Source of the DNA: Lysobacterales bacterium
Lineage (GTDB): Bacteria > Pseudomonadota > Gammaproteobacteria > Xanthomonadales > SZUA-36
Direction: 5' to 3'
Assembly (NCBI GenBank): GCA_009692275.1
Contig: SHZL01000065.1
Span: 1-11,022, forward strand
DNA length: 11,022 bases
Of this stretch, positions 6,577 to 11,022 are shown piece by piece (position 1 is the first letter of the stretch; each line of letters begins with the position of its first letter). The position numbers and the translations under genes were made by a program. The notes under the pieces were generated by a model. The model ran no database searches. It worked only from the letters and a program-made list of their open reading frames with translations, and was not told where the DNA came from.

Positions 6577-7903
6577 CTAAGCCCTCTCCGGCAACGCACC
6601 CAAATCAAGTATGTCCCCCGGATCCGGCAAATGGACCTTTGCTCCAGTCCGGGACGAAAGATATTCCTTAAACGCCGTTTGCGACTCGCGCTCGCCGTGC
6701 ACCAGGTACACCGGCGGGCGATTGGCCATGCACTCATACCAGCGCGCCAGGTCGTCCTGGCCGCCATGCGCCGACAGGCCGCCCACGGTATGGATTTGTG
6801 CCTTGACCGGGATTTCCTCGTTGTGGATGCGCACCATCTCAAAGCCGTCTACCAGTTTGCGCCCCAGCGTGCCAAAAGCCTGGTAACCCACGATGATCAC
6901 GTGGTTGTGGGCGTAGGGAAGATTGTGCTTGAGGTGATGCACGATCCTGCCACCGGTGCACATGCCGCCATTTTCATCCCCTCCCTTTCCAACCGACATT
7001 TGCTTGCGCAGGCGGCTTGCTTCTTCGTCGTAAAGCTGCGCGTTACCCCAGTAAACCTTTGATGCCTCTATGGCCATCGGGCTGTCGAGAAAAACCTGGA
7101 ACCGGCTAAGTTCCCACTCATTAAAATGCCGGCCCAACATGTATAGCACTTCCTGACTGCGGCCAATGGCGAAAGCAGGTATCAGAATGTTGCCTTGGCC
7201 GGCCCTGGCGGCCGAGATTACTTCGCCAATTTCCTGCACCGTTTCCTTGCGGTCGCGATGGCAGCGCGAGCCATAGGTGGACTCAATCAATACAACATCA
7301 GCAGTGTCGATGCATTCCGGGTCCTTCAAAATAGGAGTGTCGTATTGGCCAATGTCGCCGGAAAACACCAGCTTGCGCTGCACCCCCCAGCTCTTCCAGC
7401 CACAGTTCAACCGAACAGGATCCCAGGATGTGACCGGCATCCCTGAAGCACACCTCGACGCCCGGCACCACCGGGAATTTCTCCCGATACTTCCTGCGCT
7501 GCATCTGGCGCGCCACGGTCTCGCCATCCGCCATGGTGTACAAGGGTTTGACCCGCTTGCCGGTCTTGCGGCTCATGTACTCCGCATCCCGCTCTGCCAG
7601 GTGCGCGCCATCCGCCAGCAAAATGGCCGCGAGTTCGCAGGCGGCACTCTCGGCAAAAATCGGACCGCGAAATCCGCGCTTGACCAACAGAGGCAGCCGG
7701 CCGCAATGGTCCAGGTGCGAATGGCTGAGCACTACCGCATCGACCGTGGCGGCATCAAACGGAAACGGGTCCGCATTGCGCGCCTCGTCTTTACGGCCAC
7801 CCTGGATCAGGCCGCAATCGAGCAATATCGTGCGGCCCCCGATGCGCAGGATATGGCAGGAGCCGGTGACTTCACCGGCCGCGCCAAAAAACTCAATGTT
7901 CAT
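6577..7903 (-). pseudogene. Metallo-beta-lactamase/beta-CASP ribonuclease-like gene, frameshifted
   Basis: Two overlapping frames together encode one protein of the bacterial beta-CASP family (relatives of CPSF73/YSH1, zinc-dependent RNA-processing nucleases). The upstream frame starts at the ATG at 7903 and would stop at 7298; the downstream frame continues to the TAG at 6577. Joined at the G run at 7383-7388 they give about 441 residues. The metallo-beta-lactamase motifs are D29 (LLDCG), HSHLDH (61-66), H158 (RDAGHILGS) and D183 (FSGDIG). The beta-CASP motifs are IESTYG (206-211), PAFAIGRSQE (242-251), FLDSPMA (271-277), H379 (GLSAH) and H402 (LVHGE). Departures from the consensus I remember include GSRCH for GDRLH and SAHGGQ for SAHADQ. 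The segment between YDEEA and GMCTGG also looks about 20-25 residues short. The start overlaps the DUF885 stop by 11 bases. The break could be a real mutation, a sequence error or, less likely, programmed frameshifting. Confidence 0.85.
7383..7388 (-). other. Frameshift site: run of six G on the coding strand
   Basis: Read on the minus strand, the N-terminal frame runs GAG CTG GGG GGT GCA and leaves the family sequence here. The other frame reads GTG CAG CGC AAG CTG and resumes it as VQRKLVFSGDIG. Five G instead of six (or eight) would restore one continuous frame reading WLEELGVQRKL. No other stop or frame change is needed, so this is a single-event disruption in a homopolymer. Confidence 0.85.
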
Positions 7904-9695
7904 ACTTGCCCATCATCTGCGCCCGCACCACTGGAATAGGCGGCCCGCCGAAGGACAAAAGGGTGTCGTGAAAATCATGCCAGGCGGCGCGGCCACCGCG
8001 GTCACGGGTCCAGTCCTCGCGCAACTGCCGGATCATGAGTTTTCCCAGCGTGTAGTTGAGGTAGGCCGGGTCATAAGTGCCGCGTGCCGCCTGCTGCCTT
8101 GCGGTGCCCTCGTCCTGGTAGGCCTCTTCCACGAACATTTTCTCGGAATCGGCCACGGTCATGGATCCGGTATGCAAGCCAATCGATGAAAGGAAGCGTG
8201 CATCGCGCTTCAGGGCGTTTGAGATTTGCCCGATGCGCGTTTCCGGCGAGGCCTTGCGCAGATCCGCCTCCAGCATCATTTCCTCGCTGTAATGCGCCCA
8301 ACCTTCACCGAAGGCATAGCTGACAAACACCCGGCCAAATTTCCAGCTGGCGCGGTTGGCGTGCAGGAAATTCAGGAAGTGCCCCGGCCAGACCTCGTGC
8401 ACCGAGGTGAACAACAGGTCCGACTCACCCGGGACATAGTCTGCCTGCACCTCTTTCGTCCACGAAGGATCGGGTGGCGAGATGTAATAAATCGACGGCT
8501 GGTTCTTTTCGAATGGCCCGGGGATATTGATAAAGGCAGCATTGGAGCGAGCATAGGGCGGTGATTCCCTGACCAGCGCTTCCTCCGTGCCAGGAATGCT
8601 GACCAGGTCCTGCTCCACCACGAAGGCCTTGAGCTCTGCCAATTGCTGCCGGGCCGTTTCCACCGCACCACCGGGCGGCTTGCGCTTGGCCATGCGCGCA
8701 ATGCAACTGCGAATGGATTCTCCCGGCACGAACTCGGCGCAGGCTTCGCCCAGGGCCAATTGGTTGCGGCGCAAATCGTTCTGCCCCATTTCTTCCAATT
8801 CCTGCACTGGAATACTCACCCGCTCCGTGTCATAAAGCATCTGCCGGTACAACTCGGGACCGAGGGCGAAATCCTCCGTGGCCGTGGACAGGTTGGATTT
8901 GAGCCAGTCGGTCAATTCGACCAGTGCGGCCGCCGCGGCATCATTGGCCCGCTGGAACTCGCTTTGCAGTTGCTCATTGTCCACGGAGGCAAACACTGCC
9001 GGAACATCCTTGGAAAAGTAGTCCGCAAGCCCACCGAAAGAGCTGATGCCATAAGCCAGCCGCGTGCGCGCCATGGGCATGCGCAGGTTGGCGCGGATCC
9101 GGGCAATGGCTACCGGCAGGTTCTGCGCATAGCGCGTGTAGGACTTCATGCGCTCTTCCAGCGAAGCGTAATTGAGGGTGATGAAGGGGCTGGGATCCAG
9201 GGAGTCGCTCAGCCAGTCAAAGTAAAAGGCAGGATTTACAAAGGGCCATTCGGCCTTTTCCAGCCAGAACAGCTGGCGGTCGATCACGGTAACGAGGTAG
9301 TCGCGTTGATACTGCCCGACCTCGCCGAGTTCGTCCGCCCCGAACTGCAGCGCCGCGTCCCGCTGCGCATGCAGACGTTCGATCTCGGCCTGGATGCCTT
9401 CGGCACTCCAGTCCGGCAGCAAACCATCGTATTCGTGCCGCCCCGCGGCCACGGCGAACTGCGGGTGCGCGGCGAGGTGGCTCTCAATAAAACCATCCAC
9501 GAACACAGTCCAATCCTGCCCCGGCAGAGAAGGTTGCTGGGCGGGCTCCACCACCTCCGCCACTGCAGGCGGCTCGGGAACTTCGGACTGCTGACACGCC
9601 GCCAGCAACACAATGCTGCACGCCGAGGACAACAGCATGCTGAAAAACCTGGGGGTTTTTATCAAGGGGAAGCTCCTGATGAAACGAGTGGTCAT
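7893..9695 (-). CDS. DUF885-family lipoprotein, putative metallopeptidase
   Basis: From the ATG at 9695 the product has 600 residues. The N-terminus is a lipoprotein signal: basic residues, a hydrophobic stretch and the lipobox LLAAC with acceptor C34. Glutamines follow the cysteine, which suggests outer-membrane sorting. The body matches the DUF885 family (around 550-600 residues). It carries HEVWPGH (433-439), resembling a zinc-protease HExxPGH motif, and GEGWAHYSEE (463-472), both characteristic of the family. A peptidase role is plausible but not proven. An in-frame ATG at 9770 is rejected because it would put the upstream terminator inside the coding sequence. A TTG at 9665 has an ideal AGGAG (9677-9673) 7 bases ahead and would give a 590-residue protein with a compact signal (MIKTPRFFSM...), so it is a serious alternative. 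The stop overlaps the beta-CASP start by 11 bases, implying co-expression. Confidence 0.88.
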   Translation of the reverse strand: MTTRFIRSFPLIKTPRFFSMLLSSACSIVLLAACQQSEVPEPPAVAEVVEPAQQPSLPGQDWTVFVDGFIESHLAAHPQFAVAAGRHEYDGLLPDWSAEGIQAEIERLHAQRDAALQFGADELGEVGQYQRDYLVTVIDRQLFWLEKAEWPFVNPAFYFDWLSDSLDPSPFITLNYASLEERMKSYTRYAQNLPVAIARIRANLRMPMARTRLAYGISSFGGLADYFSKDVPAVFASVDNEQLQSEFQRANDAAAAALVELTDWLKSNLSTATEDFALGPELYRQMLYDTERVSIPVQELEEMGQNDLRRNQLALGEACAEFVPGESIRSCIARMAKRKPPGGAVETARQQLAELKAFVVEQDLVSIPGTEEALVRESPPYARSNAAFINIPGPFEKNQPSIYYISPPDPSWTKEVQADYVPGESDLLFTSVHEVWPGHFLNFLHANRASWKFGRVFVSYAFGEGWAHYSEEMMLEADLRKASPETRIGQISNALKRDARFLSSIGLHTGSMTVADSEKMFVEEAYQDEGTARQQAARGTYDPAYLNYTLGKLMIRQLREDWTRDRGGRAAWHDFHDTLLSFGGPPIPVVRAQMMGKYEH

Positions 9696-9721
9696 TGTAG
9701 CAATGCCTATTGGTGGCGCAA
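9694..9721 (-). promoter_or_regulatory. Candidate sigma-70-type promoter for the DUF885 lipoprotein gene
   Basis: On the minus strand TTGCGC (9721-9716) and TACAAT (9699-9694) are separated by 16 bases. The -10 matches TATAAT in five of six positions; the -35 matches in three of six. It begins within the terminator T-tract, so a new transcript could start right after the upstream one ends. Initiation would fall near 9687, downstream of the ATG at 9695, which would favour the TTG start at 9665. This is pattern matching only. Confidence 0.35.
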
Positions 9722-9752
9722 AAAGAAAAGGCCCCGGTACTTGCCGGGGCCT
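9720..9752 (-). terminator. Rho-independent terminator of the POT transporter gene
   Basis: A perfect 9-bp stem, AGGCCCCGG pairing with CCGGGGCCT (9729-9737 with 9744-9752), encloses a six-base loop. On the minus strand it is followed by TTTTCTTTTT. It lies about 40 bases past the stop of the transporter gene and so should end that transcript. On the plus strand there is no T-tract after the stem, so it is one-directional. Confidence 0.9.
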
Positions 9753-9792
9753 GTTGAAGTAATTTATCAATGAAATACCATTGCTGTTCCTG

Positions 9793-11022
9793 TTACCTGA
9801 TTCCGTGCATCAGGCGGTTGATAAAGGGGGCAAGAATGAACACCACGATGCCCGCGCCCAGCAGCAGCCAAAAGCTCAGCGTGAAGCCATCGCGCGCCGA
9901 AACCACGGTCATACCCGCGGCACCTCCTTCGGAGCTGATCCAGGCCGAGAACGAACCGGCCAGCGAGTTACCGATCGAAATGCTCAGGAACCATGCACCC
10001 ATGGTCAGGCCGACCAGGCGGACCGGAGCGAGCTTGGTCACCATCGACAGGCCAATCGGCGACAGGTGCAGTTCTCCTGCGGTCTGCAGCACATAGACGC
10101 CGGCCAGAGTCCAGAACGGGATCTGGCTCTTGTCGCTGACCAGGTAGGTGAGCGCGTACATCAGCAGGGCAAAACCGGCCGCATTGCCGATCAGGCCGAT
10201 ACCAAATTTGCGCGGAATATTCGGCTCCATGCCGCGCTTGTCCAACCAGGCCCACAGCATCGTCACCAGTGGCGCCAACAAAATCACGGCAGCCGGGTTC
10301 ACCGACTGGAACCAGCCCACCGGAAACTCCCAGCCGCCAAACATCTGCCGATCGACAATGCCTTCGGCGAGGAAGTTGAACGATGCACCCGCCTGCTCGA
10401 AGAACATCCAGAACATGACATTGGCAGTGAACAGGATGAGCAGTGCAAAAATACGATCGCGCTGGATGTTGCCATCGCGGATACCTGCAGCGATCAGCAC
10501 CACGCAACAGCCGACAAACAAGGTGCTCAGGATACCGCTCAGCCACTGGTTCTGGCCCAGCAGGATGAAGATCAAAGGCGAGACCATCAACCCGGCGGCA
10601 GTGACAGCGATCAAACTCCCCCAACCCTCACGCCCGGGCGGGGGGCCGCCCACCACTCCCAGCGAACGCCGGCCAAACAAAAACCAGAAGTAACTGATCA
10701 GCATGCCCACGCCGGCGGTGGCAAATCCGAAACGCAATCCTTCCGCCTGCAGGTCAGCAGGATTGAGTGACAAATAGCCCATCTGCGCCGCAACCCAGCC
10801 GGTTACCAGGGGAGCAAAAAACGCACCGCTATTGATGCCCATGTAGAAAATGGTGAAACCGCGATCACGGCGGGAGTCGCCCGGCGCATACAGCTTGCCT
10901 ACCATCGTAGAGATATTGGGTTTGAACAGCCCATTGCCGACGATAGCCAGGCTGAGGCCGTATTTGAACATTGCCTCATCCGGCAGCATCAGGGTGAACA
11001 AGCCAACCGAAATAAACAAGGC
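9793..11022 (-). CDS. POT/PTR2-family proton-coupled peptide symporter, 5'-truncated by window edge
   Basis: This is an inner-membrane major-facilitator protein of the proton-dependent oligopeptide transporter family, which imports di- and tripeptides. About 409 residues are visible, ending at the TAA at 9793-9795. The family is around 500, so the first membrane helices, including the proton-coupling ExxERFxYYG motif, are off the right edge. Many hydrophobic segments alternate with short charged loops. Family signatures are FYMGINSGAFFAP, NGLFKPNISTMVG, FWMFFEQAGASFNFLAEG (the central FEQxGxS region) and GELHLSPIGLSMVTKLAP in a late helix. No break is seen. Substrate size and specificity cannot be told from this fragment. 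It is followed by a terminator and then by a putative metallopeptidase lipoprotein on the same strand. Confidence 0.93.
   Translation of the reverse strand, partial: ALFISVGLFTLMLPDEAMFKYGLSLAIVGNGLFKPNISTMVGKLYAPGDSRRDRGFTIFYMGINSGAFFAPLVTGWVAAQMGYLSLNPADLQAEGLRFGFATAGVGMLISYFWFLFGRRSLGVVGGPPPGREGWGSLIAVTAAGLMVSPLIFILLGQNQWLSGILSTLFVGCCVVLIAAGIRDGNIQRDRIFALLILFTANVMFWMFFEQAGASFNFLAEGIVDRQMFGGWEFPVGWFQSVNPAAVILLAPLVTMLWAWLDKRGMEPNIPRKFGIGLIGNAAGFALLMYALTYLVSDKSQIPFWTLAGVYVLQTAGELHLSPIGLSMVTKLAPVRLVGLTMGAWFLSISIGNSLAGSFSAWISSEGGAAGMTVVSARDGFTLSFWLLLGAGIVVFILAPFINRLMHGIR

Noticed and set aside
6618..6627. Palindrome CCGGATCCGG near the convergent gene ends
   Set aside because: It is a short palindrome with no loop and no T-tract, inside the beta-CASP coding region, so it is not a convincing terminator.
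7384..7527. Start of the downstream beta-CASP fragment as an independent gene
   Set aside because: The first roughly 48 residues (MARPWRARC...) are out-of-frame translation of the upstream domain, and family sequence begins only at the G run.
9696..9770. Upstream ATG at 9770 for the DUF885 gene
   Set aside because: It would place the terminator hairpin in coding sequence and put 25 non-signal residues ahead of the lipoprotein signal.
8643..9773. Open frame of 376 codons on the plus strand
   Set aside because: It lies opposite the DUF885 lipoprotein gene, has low-complexity composition with no recognisable domain, and crosses the terminator hairpin. It is a GC-driven shadow.
9781..10770. Open frame of 329 codons on the plus strand, rich in Gln, His and Asp
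   Set aside because: It is antisense to the POT transporter. Its polar composition is the complement of hydrophobic membrane-helix codons.

Overview
The window looks like chromosomal DNA of a gammaproteobacterium, moderately GC-rich. The main evidence is a histidine operon in the order hisD-hisC-hisB-hisH-hisA-hisF-hisI with two fusions: hisB joins a HAD phosphatase to the dehydratase, and hisI joins the cyclohydrolase to the pyrophosphohydrolase. This is the enterobacterial-type layout, also found in vibrios and Xanthomonadales. The HisB phosphatase domain lacks the zinc cysteines of the E. coli enzyme, which I remember as more like Xanthomonas-type HisB. I cannot name a genus.

Bases 1-6024, plus strand: seven tightly packed his genes. 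hisD is cut by the left edge, and hisG and any leader must lie outside. Most junctions overlap or are nearly touching: hisD/hisC share ATGA, hisA/hisF share GTGA, hisF/hisI overlap by 7 bases and hisH/hisA are 7 bases apart. The exception is the 41-base hisB-hisH junction. It holds a 14-bp tandem repeat that forms a chain of three five-codon mini-ORFs, each stop overlapping the next GTG and the last reaching the hisH start. Together the genes cover the pathway from PR-ATP to histidine, except the first step (HisG). A GNAT acetyltransferase (6055-6561) follows 30 bases later and is probably co-transcribed.

Bases 6577-11022, minus strand, convergent with the above: reading from the right edge, a POT-family peptide/proton symporter (cut by the edge), a strong intrinsic terminator, a DUF885 lipoprotein with a metallopeptidase-like HExxPGH motif, and a metallo-beta-lactamase/beta-CASP ribonuclease-like gene that overlaps the DUF885 stop. 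The beta-CASP gene is broken by a frameshift in a run of six G, and its central region also looks short. The terminator sits directly upstream of the lipoprotein gene, whose start and promoter are ambiguous. A TTG start with a strong ribosome binding site competes with the upstream ATG.

I saw no mobile element, CRISPR array, tRNA or rRNA, and no gene-free stretch over 300 bases. The window is mostly conserved housekeeping sequence. The most unusual feature is the repeat-built stop-start relay between hisB and hisH.
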